Origin: JACVRW01 sp963751105
Lineage (GTDB): Bacteria > Actinomycetota > Thermoleophilia > Solirubrobacterales > Thermoleophilaceae
Assembly (NCBI GenBank): GCA_963751105.1
Contig: CAVVTG010000001.1
Coordinates: 186,001 to 250,000 of the forward strand
DNA: 64,000 nucleotides
Reading direction: 5' to 3'
Shown: one piece after another, positions 1 to 8,778 of the stretch
Numbering within the stretch: position 1 is the stretch's first letter
Layout of the letters: every line of letters begins with the position of its first letter
The notes under the pieces: generated by a model
Seen by the model: the letters and a program-made list of their open reading frames with translations, nothing else
The model's database searches: none
Told to the model about the DNA's origin: nothing
Translations under genes and position numbers: made by a program

Positions 1-368
1 TTGCGCGTCGCCTTGTCGGGCCACGGGTCGCCGGTGATGTGCTCGTTCGACGCCTCGCCGGTCCCGAGTGCCACCCACAGCCGGCCGGGAAACATCTCAC
101 CCAGCGTCGCGGCGGCCTGGGCGATGATCGCCGGGTGGTAGCGCTGCCCCGGTGCGTTGACCACTCCGAAGGGCAGCTCGGTGGCGTCCATGGCGGCGCC
201 CAACCATGACCAGGCGAAGCCCGACTCGCCCTGCCGCTCGCTCCACGGCGAGAAGTGATCCGAGGACATGATCGCCCCAAAGCCCGCCGCCTCGGCGTGC
301 TTGGCATGACCGAGCAGGCGGCTGGGCGGGATCTGCTCATGAGAGCAGTGCAGACCGACAACGGGCAC
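1..368 (-). CDS. LLM-class flavin-dependent oxidoreductase (N-terminal part, cut by window edge)
   Basis: Reading the minus strand from a GTG at 368 gives about 122 residues of a luciferase-like monooxygenase fold enzyme; the C-terminal part lies outside the window. An early SHEQ motif, then SDHFSPW, the segment GVVNAPGQRYHP and the ALGTGEASNEH block are visible. From memory these match the TIGR03885-type FMN/F420-dependent LLM family. Such enzymes use a reduced flavin or deazaflavin on small carbonyl or alcohol substrates in the cytoplasm; the substrate here is unknown. An in-frame stop lies just upstream of the GTG, which fixes the start within a few codons. Confidence 0.8.
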   Translation of the reverse strand, partial: MPVVGLHCSHEQIPPSRLLGHAKHAEAAGFGAIMSSDHFSPWSERQGESGFAWSWLGAAMDATELPFGVVNAPGQRYHPAIIAQAAATLGEMFPGRLWVALGTGEASNEHITGDPWPDKATR

Positions 369-502
369 GGACTCCGCCTACCCGGTTGCGGTGCGCAACA
401 TGCTCATCGGAAGTGTCGGTTGTTGCGGCGGGTGTCCTGGGTTAGGCTCGCTTGGCGGCTCGAGGAACCGGTCAATCGGGCCGTGACAGGACTGGGCATC
501 CG

Positions 503-2122
503 GTGAAACGACCAGTCACAGTCGTCAAGGGTCCGTCGGCGCTCGCGCTGGTTGCGGCGCTGGCGTTAGCGCTTGCGCTTTCGGTTGCCGCCCGCCCCGC
601 GCTGGCCGAGAATCGCCTGTTCGTGGCGGCGGGTGACGGTACTCACGCCTCGGGACCGTACGAGGGCCTTGCGACGGAGGCCGGACTGTTCGGCTTCGGG
701 GGAGACATTGCCCCGACCGCAGGCGGGGGCTTTCTCTTCGCGGTGACCGACCTGGGGAGCATGGTCCTTCGGGTCAACGCCAAAGGGCGGATTTCGCGCC
801 TGGCCGGGACTACGAAGAAGTACGGCTTCCGCGGCGACGGCGGCCCGGCCACAAAGGCCCTCATGCACTGGGTCCAAGACGTTGCCGTCAGTGGCGATGG
901 AGGCTTCCTCGTCGTCGACAACTGCAGGGTGCGGGCGGTGGGACGTGACGGGATCATCAGGACTGTCGCGGGGTCCGGCCCCCCCAGGGACTGCTCACTA
1001 CCCGATACGGCGGGCCCGGCGCCCGGGGACGGCGGACCGGCGACAGCTGCGCTGTTGAGAGATCCCCTGGCCGTTGCGTCGCTCCCTGGCGGTGGCTTCC
1101 TGGTCGCCGAGGGCAACCGGGTGCGCCGCGTAGCCAGCGACGGGAAGATCTCCACTGTGGCCGGCACGGGCGCCGCGAGCGAGTTTGGCGCCCCCGAGTT
1201 CGGCAGGGCAACCGCGGTACGGCTGTTCCTGCCCCGACTTCTGGCGCCCCTGACCGGCGGTGGCTTCCTTGTCACCGATCAGAACGGGGTGCACCGTGTA
1301 CGGCCTGACGGAATCATCGTGCCGGTCGGAGGGTTGGCGACCACCTACAGCGAGAACGGGGTGTTGCACCCCAGCGCCGGCTTTGAGGGGCGGGTGTCCG
1401 GGGGACGTCCGGGGTACTTCGGCGGCTACGGAGATTTGGCCAGCAACGTTCCCTTCGATTTCGAGGACATCGAGCCCACCGCCGATGGCGGCCTCCTACT
1501 CGCCGGCGAGCTCCAAGTCTTCTTCATCGCGCCGCCGCGCACGACCCGGTTGGGCATAGCCGTGGCCAGGGAAACGCTGCCCGCCCTGCTTCGTCGCCGA
1601 GTCCGGTTCCGGCTGACCCGGGCCGCTCGGGTCAAGATGAAGCTCTACCGGGGCCGTCACGTCGTAGCCCGCCGCACCGTGTCGGGGGCGGCGGGGCTCA
1701 ATACGCTGCAACTCCCGCGCCGCACCGAGCCTGGCCTGCGCTACCTGAAGCTTCGGGCCCTGGCTCCCGACGGCTCGGTCGCGACCAACGCGCTCAGGGT
1801 GTTGGTCGGGCCCTGGCTGCCGAATAAGGTCGCGGCCTGGCAGAGCATCGCCGAATACGCATGCTTCGGTGAGTGCGGCGGAATTGAAGACACGGTTGAG
1901 AAGTGTCGCCGGTTCGGCCCGCGGCGCGTGGACTGTGTCATGGGCGACATCGACCTGGACACTTACGAGAGAGACCGGTGTACAAGGGTCGTCAGCAGCG
2001 TGCTGCGGCGCTCCGGCTACCTCTACATCCGCCCTTACGGATGTCGCAAACGCGATCGGTTCGGCTACTTCCGTGGCCGGCCGAGCTACACGGGCGCGGC
2101 AAAGCAGGGTCGACCGCTCTGA
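503..2122 (+). CDS. Secreted NHL-repeat beta-propeller protein
   Basis: About 540 residues. A GTG at 503 is preferred over the upstream start at 452 because it gives a classical signal peptide: short basic start (KRPVTVVKG), a long Leu/Ala stretch and an ALA cleavage site. The body carries repeated NHL-type blades: GDGGPAT twice, GGFLV repeatedly, VAGTG/VAGSG at blade ends. This suggests a six-bladed propeller of about residues 40-330. A C-terminal beta-rich segment (about 350-435) rich in Arg resembles modules in actinobacterial secreted proteins. Four or more cysteines near the C-terminus could form disulfides outside the cell. No catalytic residues are recognised; a binding or scaffold role is inferred. 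Confidence 0.75.
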   Translation: MKRPVTVVKGPSALALVAALALALALSVAARPALAENRLFVAAGDGTHASGPYEGLATEAGLFGFGGDIAPTAGGGFLFAVTDLGSMVLRVNAKGRISRLAGTTKKYGFRGDGGPATKALMHWVQDVAVSGDGGFLVVDNCRVRAVGRDGIIRTVAGSGPPRDCSLPDTAGPAPGDGGPATAALLRDPLAVASLPGGGFLVAEGNRVRRVASDGKISTVAGTGAASEFGAPEFGRATAVRLFLPRLLAPLTGGGFLVTDQNGVHRVRPDGIIVPVGGLATTYSENGVLHPSAGFEGRVSGGRPGYFGGYGDLASNVPFDFEDIEPTADGGLLLAGELQVFFIAPPRTTRLGIAVARETLPALLRRRVRFRLTRAARVKMKLYRGRHVVARRTVSGAAGLNTLQLPRRTEPGLRYLKLRALAPDGSVATNALRVLVGPWLPNKVAAWQSIAEYACFGECGGIEDTVEKCRRFGPRRVDCVMGDIDLDTYERDRCTRVVSSVLRRSGYLYIRPYGCRKRDRFGYFRGRPSYTGAAKQGRPL

Positions 2123-2176
2123 TGTCGGCGGCCCGACCGCGGTTTGCCCGAGAGGGCCAGCGGGCAACCAAGGTAG

Positions 2177-3148
2177 GTGGACCGCGAGTCGGCCAGCCCC
2201 GAGGACCTCCCTCCGCTCGAGCTCCGGCATCTGCGAGACCTCGAGATCGACCAGCCCTCCGCGCCGGGGCGCCCGGCACACCTGAGCGCCGCCAGCGGGG
2301 TGGTGCGGCGCGGCGACTTCGTCTACGTGATCGGCGACGACGAGCTGCATCTCGGGGTCTTCACGCTCTCGTCGGGTGAGCCGGGCCGGCTCCTGAGGGT
2401 TCTCGAGGGGGACTTGCCCAGCGACCACGAGGAGCGCTCGGACGAGAAGCCAGACCTCGAGGCGCTGACCCTGTTGCCTCCCTTCGAGGACCACCCGTAC
2501 GGAGCGCTCCTGGGTCTCGGATCGGGCTCGGGACCGAACCGCGACCGCGGATTCGTGTGCGCGCTTGGGCCGGACGGATCGCTGGCCGAGGACCCCGACG
2601 AAATCGACCTGCACCCGGTCTACGAGCTCCTGCGGGAGCACGTGGAGGAGCTGAACGTGGAGGGCGCTGCGGCGATGGGCGATCAGCTGTGGCTGCTTCA
2701 GCGCGGTAATCCGGGCCCCAACCTGGTGGCCGAGCTCTCACTCGCCGAGGTAATGAAGTCGTTGCGGCGCGACCTGCGTATCGACGCCCACGAGCTGGAG
2801 AACCTGCGGGCCTACGAGCTCGGGTCGATCGACGGGGTCGAGCTCACGTTCAGCGACGCCACCCCGATCGCTGACCGTCTGCTCGTGTTCACGGCGTCGG
2901 CCGAGGCGGAGGGCGGCGAGATCCAGGGATCGGTGGTCGGGACGCTCGAAGCCGACGGCACCGTCCACCGGCTGCGCGCGATCGATCGCCGCTGGAAGGT
3001 GGAGGGAGTGCACGCAGCGATGGACACCGGCGTGCTCGACTTCACCTTCGTCTGCGATCAGGACGATCCCGATGCGCCCTCCCCGCTCCTCTCGGCCATG
3101 ATGCCGATGGAGGGCCGCCTCGAGTTCGAGGCGAAGCCGGACGCGTAG
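2177..3148 (+). CDS. Conserved hypothetical protein, probable cytoplasmic beta-propeller
   Basis: 323 residues from a GTG start preceded closely by AAGG. There is no signal peptide and no membrane segment. Alternating short strands with Gly/Asp turns (GVVRRGDFVYVIGDDEL, GALLGLGSGSG, LWLLQRGNPG) suggest a single-chain propeller, and acidic residues dominate. The motif AAAMGDQLWLLQRGN resembles uncharacterised families described as DUF6929-like, but I cannot confirm this. It runs in the same direction as the NHL protein and converges on the YnfA gene two bases downstream. No function is assigned. Confidence 0.6.
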   Translation: MDRESASPEDLPPLELRHLRDLEIDQPSAPGRPAHLSAASGVVRRGDFVYVIGDDELHLGVFTLSSGEPGRLLRVLEGDLPSDHEERSDEKPDLEALTLLPPFEDHPYGALLGLGSGSGPNRDRGFVCALGPDGSLAEDPDEIDLHPVYELLREHVEELNVEGAAAMGDQLWLLQRGNPGPNLVAELSLAEVMKSLRRDLRIDAHELENLRAYELGSIDGVELTFSDATPIADRLLVFTASAEAEGGEIQGSVVGTLEADGTVHRLRAIDRRWKVEGVHAAMDTGVLDFTFVCDQDDPDAPSPLLSAMMPMEGRLEFEAKPDA

Positions 3149-3150
3149 GG

Positions 3151-3477
3151 CTATCGAGGTGCGTACATGATCACCGCGACACCGATCAGGCAGATCGCCG
3201 CTCCGCCGAAGTCGTAGCGGTCGGGGCGAAAGCTGTCGAAGGCCACGCCCCAGGCCATCGAGCCGACGATGAACACGCCGCCGTAGGCGGCGAGCACGCG
3301 CCCGAACTCGTTCTCGGGCTGGAGGGCGGCGACCACCCCGTAGATCACGAGGCTGAGCGCGCCCAGTAGGCCGACCATCAGGCCCTTGTCATCGCGAATT
3401 GCCACCCACACGAGGTAGGCGCCGCCGATCTCCGCGATGGCGGCAGCGATGAACAGGGCGATCGACTTACCGGTCAA
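3151..3477 (-). CDS. YnfA family (UPF0060) small membrane protein
   Basis: 108 residues with four hydrophobic segments, the usual size and topology for YnfA/UPF0060 proteins, which belong to the drug/metabolite small-transporter class. Family-typical stretches include AEIGGAYLVW near the N-terminus, GRVLAAYGGVFI in the third helix and a C-terminal GGAAICLIGV. The start overlaps the stop of the upstream cupin gene in an ATGA arrangement, so the two genes are translationally coupled. The substrate is unknown; membership is clear from the sequence. Confidence 0.85.
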   Translation of the reverse strand: MTGKSIALFIAAAIAEIGGAYLVWVAIRDDKGLMVGLLGALSLVIYGVVAALQPENEFGRVLAAYGGVFIVGSMAWGVAFDSFRPDRYDFGGAAICLIGVAVIMYAPR

Positions 3478-3761
3478 TCCTTGAGCTCGATCTCGACGAA
3501 GACCGCCTCGTGGTCGGAGCTGTTGACCACGTCGTGGTCGGTGCCCTCCGTCCCGAGATAGGCCTCGCCGGCCACCTGGTTTCTCTCGAGCACGTTGCCG
3601 TCGGCGTCGGTGACCGTGAACGTCCCGCCCGTCACCGGCACCACGATGTAGTCGAACTCGTGCCGATGCCGGCCGGTGGCGGCCCCGGCGGTCTCGAACG
3701 TCCAGGTGGTGATGCGGACGCGGTCGTTGTCCTCGCTCACCGCGCCTGTGGCCTCTGTCAT
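3474..3761 (-). CDS. Small cupin-domain protein
   Basis: 95 residues forming a single cupin barrel. Motif 1 (GRHRHEFDYIVVPVTGG) holds the HRH...E pattern that usually binds a metal; motif 2 is represented by GTDHDVVNSSDHEAVFVEI. There is no partner domain, so it could be a small metal-dependent isomerase/dioxygenase or only a binding protein. It is the first gene of a two-gene unit with ynfA (4-nt overlap). It is divergent from the alpha-hydroxyacid oxidase gene at 3813, leaving about 50 bp for both promoters. Confidence 0.8.
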   Translation of the reverse strand: MTEATGAVSEDNDRVRITTWTFETAGAATGRHRHEFDYIVVPVTGGTFTVTDADGNVLERNQVAGEAYLGTEGTDHDVVNSSDHEAVFVEIELKD

Positions 3762-3812
3762 CCGATCCTTCCCTCGGGGGAGCGTCCCAGTGAATCAGGG
3801 TACGGTGCGCCG

Positions 3813-4946
3813 ATGTCCGCGGTCACCAGCCGTCAGCCCCGCATCACCAGCGATCTGTCCAAGCTGGAGAGGCAGGCCGCGAAGGTGCTCGAGCCCGAGG
3901 CGTTGGGCTACATACTGGCCGGGGCCGGCGATAGAGACACGACACGCGCGAACGCCAGGGCGTTTCGGCAGTGGCGCATCGTGCCGAGAAAGGCACGCGC
4001 GCGCAGCGAGGCGAAGCCCGACCTGTCGACCACCATTCTCGGCACCCGCATGCCCGCCCCCGTGCTGTTCGCGCCGGTGGGTGTCCAGACGCTGGCTCAT
4101 CCTCAGGGAGAGCTGGCCACGGCCCGCGCCGCCGCCGAGCTGAAGCTCACCTACCTCCATTCGACCCAGGGGAGCTACTCCATGGAGGAGGTGGCCGAGG
4201 CCAACGGCGGGGGCTCGCGGTGGTATCAGCTCTACTGGCCGAACGACGATGAGCTGTGCGTCAGCTTCCTGAGGCGCGCCCGAAGCGCCGGCTACAGCCA
4301 CCTCGTGATCACGCTCGACACGACCCTGCTGGGCTGGCGGCCGCTCGACCTCGACCGCGGCTACCTGCCGTTCCTGGCCAACATGGGCATCGCCAACTAC
4401 ACCAGCGACCCGGTATTCCGGCGTCGTCTGACGCGGCCCGCGACCGAGGATCCGATCGGCGCCGGCATCGCCTTCAGCACCGTCTTCCCCAATCCCGGAC
4501 TGAGCTGGGACCAGCTGCCGCTGATCCGAGCCAACTGGGACGGGCCGATCCTGCTCAAGGGGATCCAGTCCGTCGGGGACGCGAGACGCGCGGCCAGGAA
4601 CGGCATCGACGGCATCGTGGTGTCGAACCACGGCGGCCGGCAGGTGGACGGCGCGATCGCTTCACTCGACGCCCTGCCGAAGATCGCGGAGGCAGTGGGC
4701 AATCGGCTGACCGTCCTGTTCGATTCCGGCATCCGCACCGGCCGCGACGCCTACAAGGCGCTCGCCCTGGGCGCAGACGCCGTCCTCATCGGCCGCCCCT
4801 ACCTCTACGGCCTGGCCCTGGGCGGACGAGGGGGCACGAAGCACGTGATGCGCACGCTGCTCGCGGAGCTCGAGCGAACACTCGAGCGGGCCGGGTACGC
4901 CAGCCACAAGGGCCTCAGCCGAGAGTCGCTCGGGGAGGCCCGGTGA
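3813..4946 (+). CDS. FMN-dependent alpha-hydroxyacid oxidase / lactate 2-monooxygenase-like
   Basis: 377 residues from ATG 3813; the frame is open further upstream but family similarity begins here. TIM-barrel flavoenzyme of the glycolate oxidase/lactate monooxygenase family, which oxidises L-2-hydroxy acids. By alignment to the known family active site I place Tyr33, Gln139/Tyr141 (QLY), Asp169 (TLDT), Lys249 (LLKG), His273 and Arg276 (SNHGGR), so the catalytic set looks complete. The insert between Asp169 and the SWDQLP segment is long, as in lactate 2-monooxygenases. Its stop overlaps the start of a second, degenerate paralogue (GTGA), making a tandem pair. The substrate could be lactate, mandelate or another 2-hydroxy acid. 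Confidence 0.87.
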   Translation: MSAVTSRQPRITSDLSKLERQAAKVLEPEALGYILAGAGDRDTTRANARAFRQWRIVPRKARARSEAKPDLSTTILGTRMPAPVLFAPVGVQTLAHPQGELATARAAAELKLTYLHSTQGSYSMEEVAEANGGGSRWYQLYWPNDDELCVSFLRRARSAGYSHLVITLDTTLLGWRPLDLDRGYLPFLANMGIANYTSDPVFRRRLTRPATEDPIGAGIAFSTVFPNPGLSWDQLPLIRANWDGPILLKGIQSVGDARRAARNGIDGIVVSNHGGRQVDGAIASLDALPKIAEAVGNRLTVLFDSGIRTGRDAYKALALGADAVLIGRPYLYGLALGGRGGTKHVMRTLLAELERTLERAGYASHKGLSRESLGEAR

Positions 4947-6100
4947 CGATGCCCGACCGCACCCGCCGTCAGTTCATCGGCTCGATCGGGTCCGCTGCGG
5001 CAGTGACCGTCCTCGCCCCGCAGGCGCTCGCCTCCAGCGGCGCGGCGACCGCGAGCGGCGGCGGCGTGGCGGCCGGCGCCCCGGTGGCCACCGGCGCCCA
5101 GGCCCGCCCCGCCTACTCCGGCTATCAGTCCGAGATCTTCATCAACGGAATGACCACGGGCACGGCTCCGAAGGTCACCACCAACCTCACCCGTCTCGAG
5201 GCCGAGGCGGCCGCGGTGCTGAGCCCGCAGGCCGAGCGGTATCTCCTGGCCGACGCCGGAGGACGCGCGACGGTGCGCGCGAACGCCCGGGCTCTGAGCG
5301 ACTGGCGGATCGTCCCGCGGATGTTCCGCGACCACACGGTGCGCGACCTGTCCACCACCGTCCTCGGCGTCCCCATGCCCGCTCCGATCCTCTTCGCTCC
5401 GGTGGGGCGCCAGGGGCTGGGCCACGCCGACGGGGAGTCGGGAAGCGCCCGTGCCGCCGCGGCCCTGGAGCTCACGTACATCCACTCGGCCGAGTCCGGT
5501 CGCACGCTGGAAGAGGTGGCGACGGCCAACGGATCGGGGTCGCGCTGGTACGAGGTCGACTGGCCCAGGAACGGCCGGCTGGACGTGAGCCTGCTTCAGC
5601 GCGCTCGTGCCGCCGGCTACAGCCATCTCGTCGTCACGCTTCCGAGCTCCGGCCCGGCCTGGGGGCAGCTGCCTCGCGTTCGGCAGAACTGGGACGGGCC
5701 GATCGTGCTGAGGGGAATCCAGTCCGTCGAGCACGCAAGGCGGGCGGCCAGGAGCGGCGTGGACGGCATCGTGGTCTCCAACCACGGGAGGCGGAGAAGC
5801 GGATCGAGGGGATCGCTCGATGCGCTGCCGGCGATCGCGCGCGCGACGGGCAGACGGCTGACCGTGCTGTTCGAATCCGGCGTTCGCACCGGGCCGGACG
5901 CCTTCAAGGCGCTGGCCTTGGGAGCGGACGCCGTCCTCGTCGGCCGCCCGTACGTCTTTGGCCTGGCGTTGGACGGGCAGGAGGGCGTCAGGCATGTCCT
6001 GCGGACCCTCCTCGCCGAGCTGGATCTCACCCTCGGCAATGCCGGCTATGCGACCCCGAAGAGTCTCGGCCCCGGCTCGCTGTCGGGAGACTCACGCTGA
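4943..6100 (+). CDS. Tat-exported, catalytically degenerate paralogue of the alpha-hydroxyacid oxidase family
   Basis: About 385 residues; GTG 4943 overlaps the previous stop, and ATG 4949 is an equally good start. The N-terminus has a twin-arginine signal (TRRQFIG, Arg6-Arg7 from the ATG) followed by an Ala-rich hydrophobic stretch ending in QALA. The rest is clearly homologous to the preceding gene but has lost family-critical positions. The QLY motif is EVD (residues 202-204), the catalytic Asp region reads TLPSS, and the active-site Lys is Arg255. About 55 residues between the Asp motif and WGQLP are missing. His279 and a following Arg remain (SNHGRR). Ordinary oxidase activity is therefore unlikely; an extracytoplasmic flavin-binding or structural role is inference. 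Confidence 0.8.
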   Translation: MTMPDRTRRQFIGSIGSAAAVTVLAPQALASSGAATASGGGVAAGAPVATGAQARPAYSGYQSEIFINGMTTGTAPKVTTNLTRLEAEAAAVLSPQAERYLLADAGGRATVRANARALSDWRIVPRMFRDHTVRDLSTTVLGVPMPAPILFAPVGRQGLGHADGESGSARAAAALELTYIHSAESGRTLEEVATANGSGSRWYEVDWPRNGRLDVSLLQRARAAGYSHLVVTLPSSGPAWGQLPRVRQNWDGPIVLRGIQSVEHARRAARSGVDGIVVSNHGRRRSGSRGSLDALPAIARATGRRLTVLFESGVRTGPDAFKALALGADAVLVGRPYVFGLALDGQEGVRHVLRTLLAELDLTLGNAGYATPKSLGPGSLSGDSR

Positions 6101-6522
6101 TGGCGCAGGGCGGCAACGTCGACCTCGTGAGGCGCAGCTTCGCGGCCATCGCCGCGTGGGACATCGACACGCTGCTCCAGCTCTATCACCCGGAAATCGA
6201 GCTGCTCCCGCTGACCGGCACCCGCATCGAGACCGGGGGGTACAGCGGTCACGAGGGCGTCTGGGCCTACATGCAGGAGGCCCACGACCTGTGGGACGTG
6301 CTCGAGCCTCAGGGCGACCAGTTCCACGATCTGGGCGACCGTGTCCTGGTGGTCGGCCATTGTCGTGTGCGGGGCCGCTCGAGCGGGGCCGAAGACGATC
6401 CAGCCTGCTGCTGGGTGATCGGCGTGCGCGACGGCCTAATCGACCTGCACCGCGCCTGCGCCAGCTACGAGGAGGCGGCCGAGGCAGCCGGCCTCGAGCC
6501 CGTGGACCACGAGACGCGCTGA
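6100..6522 (+). CDS. SnoaL-like / NTF2-fold protein
   Basis: 140 residues. The pattern VRRSFAAIAAWDIDTLLQLYHPEIELLP at the N-terminus and a GHEGVWAYMQEA segment are typical of SnoaL/limonene-epoxide-hydrolase-like small alpha+beta barrels. Members are cyclases, isomerases or ligand-binding proteins, so the reaction cannot be predicted. Its ATG overlaps the TGA of the Tat-exported oxidase paralogue, so it is the third gene of a coupled operon. Confidence 0.75.
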   Translation: MAQGGNVDLVRRSFAAIAAWDIDTLLQLYHPEIELLPLTGTRIETGGYSGHEGVWAYMQEAHDLWDVLEPQGDQFHDLGDRVLVVGHCRVRGRSSGAEDDPACCWVIGVRDGLIDLHRACASYEEAAEAAGLEPVDHETR

Positions 6523-6675
6523 CCAACGTGCCCGGGGTGCTCGGCATCCAAGCGAACGAAGTCGCTCGCGCTCAGAAGCGAAAAGCGAGCAGGGCGGGGG
6601 AAGCAGGGGGCGACGCGTGCTCCGCACGCGAGTCCCCCCGATGACCCCGGCCGGCGAAGCTTTGCAGCCCTGAGC

Positions 6676-6748
<73 letters not shown>

Positions 6749-6782
6749 TTAGGCGATTGCCGAGCATAGCGGTCGCCTGGCG

Positions 6783-8153
6783 TCAGACGTTCGACTGCGA
6801 CAGGAGCCAGAGTGCGAGGCTCGTGAAGCCCACCATCACGGCCAGCATCCAGTACTGGGAGCGCACCGCGAGGCGGGCGTCGTCGTAGAGCTGGAGGGCC
6901 CGGTCGTGGGCCAGGACCAGCGCGGCCACGTGGCCGGCGACCACGAATCCCACCTGCCAATACCAGGTGGCCTCACCGCCGATGATCGTGTAGTCGATCT
7001 GGTCGTTGGCGGTGCCGAACAGGTCGCTGCCGTCGCCCAGGGGGTCGGAGGACAGGTACACGATCGCCTGCCCCTGGAAGAGCAGCAGCGTGAAGTAGTG
7101 GGCGGCGGTGTAGGCGAGCGCGATCGGGACGAGCGAGTGGACGAAGGCGTTGGCCAGGCGGTCGGCGCTGAATCCCCCGCCCACGCTCTTCGCCCCGAGC
7201 ACGCCGAGGCGGTAGAAGGCGAAGACGAACAGGACGGCGGCGAGCAGGCCGATCAGGAAGGTGAGCTCGAGGGCGTTCTGGGGCGACAGCCCGACGTCCT
7301 GGAAGAACTGGGCGATGTCAGGTGCGATCGAGGTCCACGGCGAGGCCTCGGACGCCCCGTCGAAGCTGACCGAGCCGATGATCACCGCCAGGAGGACCAC
7401 GGTCCCGGCGGCGGGCGGGAGCGCGGCGAGACCCGACAGCGGCTTGCGCAATCCCAGCTCGCCGTCCCTCGTCCCTACAGGGGCGAGCCGCGAGTAGAGG
7501 TTGAAGTAGACCGAGAAGGCCTCGCCGCGGTCCATCCAGGCCTCGATGCCGTACAGGGCCATGCCGATGAACGTCGCCGCGGAGTAGATGAGCGTGGCCA
7601 CGGCCAGGTTCTCGGGTTGGTCCCCGTTGGCCGCCACCAGCTCGAGGGCCGCGAAGGCGAAGATGCCCAGCGCCGCGGGCCAGCGCCCGAGCTTCTCGGG
7701 GTACGGGAGAGGAGCGGGCAGCCGCCCGCGGTTGAGCAGCTTGGCCACTCCAGCCACCGCGCGCCCGATGGCGCGCCACGGGTTGAACGCCCTGAAGACA
7801 TCACCGAACAGCACGCTGAGCGGCACCAGCGCGAGCCAGAAGATCACGTAGATGAAGGTGGGGGCGAAGTTGGCGGTGGAGCTCTGCACCCCCTCGAGGC
7901 CGGCGTAGACGACCACCACCAGCAGGAAGACCCCGATCGCCCCGCAGACGATCTCGACCGGGCGGCTGGTGAGAACGCGCCCCACGCCGCCGGGAAGCGG
8001 GCGCCAGCCGTCCTTGTCGAGCTTGGGCTCGGGCCACAGCACGGCCAGGGCGACGAAGGAGACGACCAGGACCATCGCGGCGGCCCAGCCGAACAGCCAC
8101 TCGGGGATGGGCAGGTCGGACCGGGCGACCAGCCCGTGCGCAAGCTGGATCAC
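6783..8153 (-). CDS. Multi-pass integral membrane protein
   Basis: 456 residues from GTG 8153 with roughly ten or eleven hydrophobic segments. Recognisable features are an N-terminal HGLVARSDLPIPEWLFGW, an NPWRAIGR loop and an HSLVPIALAYTAAHYF helix with conserved histidines. Actinobacterial relatives are sometimes labelled fenitrothion hydrolase by distant similarity to FedA/FedB; I would not accept that name without biochemistry. The gene lies 7 bp downstream of a membrane-anchored cupredoxin-like protein on the same strand. The pairing, and the histidines inside helices, suggest a metal- or redox-related membrane complex (inference). Confidence 0.7.
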   Translation of the reverse strand: MIQLAHGLVARSDLPIPEWLFGWAAAMVLVVSFVALAVLWPEPKLDKDGWRPLPGGVGRVLTSRPVEIVCGAIGVFLLVVVVYAGLEGVQSSTANFAPTFIYVIFWLALVPLSVLFGDVFRAFNPWRAIGRAVAGVAKLLNRGRLPAPLPYPEKLGRWPAALGIFAFAALELVAANGDQPENLAVATLIYSAATFIGMALYGIEAWMDRGEAFSVYFNLYSRLAPVGTRDGELGLRKPLSGLAALPPAAGTVVLLAVIIGSVSFDGASEASPWTSIAPDIAQFFQDVGLSPQNALELTFLIGLLAAVLFVFAFYRLGVLGAKSVGGGFSADRLANAFVHSLVPIALAYTAAHYFTLLLFQGQAIVYLSSDPLGDGSDLFGTANDQIDYTIIGGEATWYWQVGFVVAGHVAALVLAHDRALQLYDDARLAVRSQYWMLAVMVGFTSLALWLLSQSNV

Positions 8154-8160
8154 GTGAGGA

Positions 8161-8646
8161 TCAGGAGGGGTTCACGACGAGGTTGGCCACGAGCGGATTC
8201 TGACCGGCGTCCTCCGCCACGTGGCTCTCGATCTCGAAGACCCCCTCGAGGTTCGCCTTGAAGCTGAAGCGGGCAGGCGCGCCGGGAGCCGCGTTCTTGG
8301 TGATGTCGTAGCCGTGCAGATGAATCTCGTCGGCTGAGTCCGCGGTCACCACGATCCGAACCGGATCGCCCTTGGCCGTCTCGATCTGCTTGGGCCCGCC
8401 CACCACCTGGCCGCCCTGGATCTGGATGCGGGTGACCGAGGGCTCGGGCGGAGGCTCGGGCTGGGTCTCCGTTTCCGGAACGGACTCGGTCTCCGTCTCG
8501 GTGTCGGTCTCGGTCTGAGTTTCGGTGGTGGTCTGCGCGGCCTGCTCGCCGCTCTCCTCGTCGGAGCCCGGGCTGACGATCACGAAGGCGATCACGGCCA
8601 CGGCGAGTGCCGCGACGACCAGCATGATGCGCTGATTCCTGGACAT
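8161..8646 (-). CDS. Membrane-anchored cupredoxin-like protein
   Basis: 161 residues from ATG 8646. A basic start (MSRNQR) is followed by one hydrophobic anchor, then a Thr/Glu-rich low-complexity linker with repeated TET units, then a beta domain of about 95 residues. The domain contains GDPVRIVVTADSADEIHLHGYD, the usual strand order of cupredoxin-like folds, with HLHGY where copper ligands may lie. No complete type-1 Cu set (His-Cys-His-Met) is seen, because the domain lacks Cys. It probably acts outside the membrane with the adjacent multi-TM protein. Confidence 0.72.
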   Translation of the reverse strand: MSRNQRIMLVVAALAVAVIAFVIVSPGSDEESGEQAAQTTTETQTETDTETETESVPETETQPEPPPEPSVTRIQIQGGQVVGGPKQIETAKGDPVRIVVTADSADEIHLHGYDITKNAAPGAPARFSFKANLEGVFEIESHVAEDAGQNPLVANLVVNPS

Positions 8647-8778
8647 CGCGGAAGCCAAGTATGGCAACGCCAAGGGAGGGGACGTTCCGCCTGAGCCGAC
8701 CGCCGTTCACGCACCCTCAACAGAGAGGTCACATCGGAGTGACGAGGCAGAGGCTGCAGATGCCGAAGCTGTAGGGAG

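Noticed and set aside
6906..8261. Long plus-strand ORF opposite the membrane protein
   Set aside because: Composition is Gly/Glu/Arg/His-rich with no domain; it mirrors the minus-strand gene with better codon signal and membrane helices.
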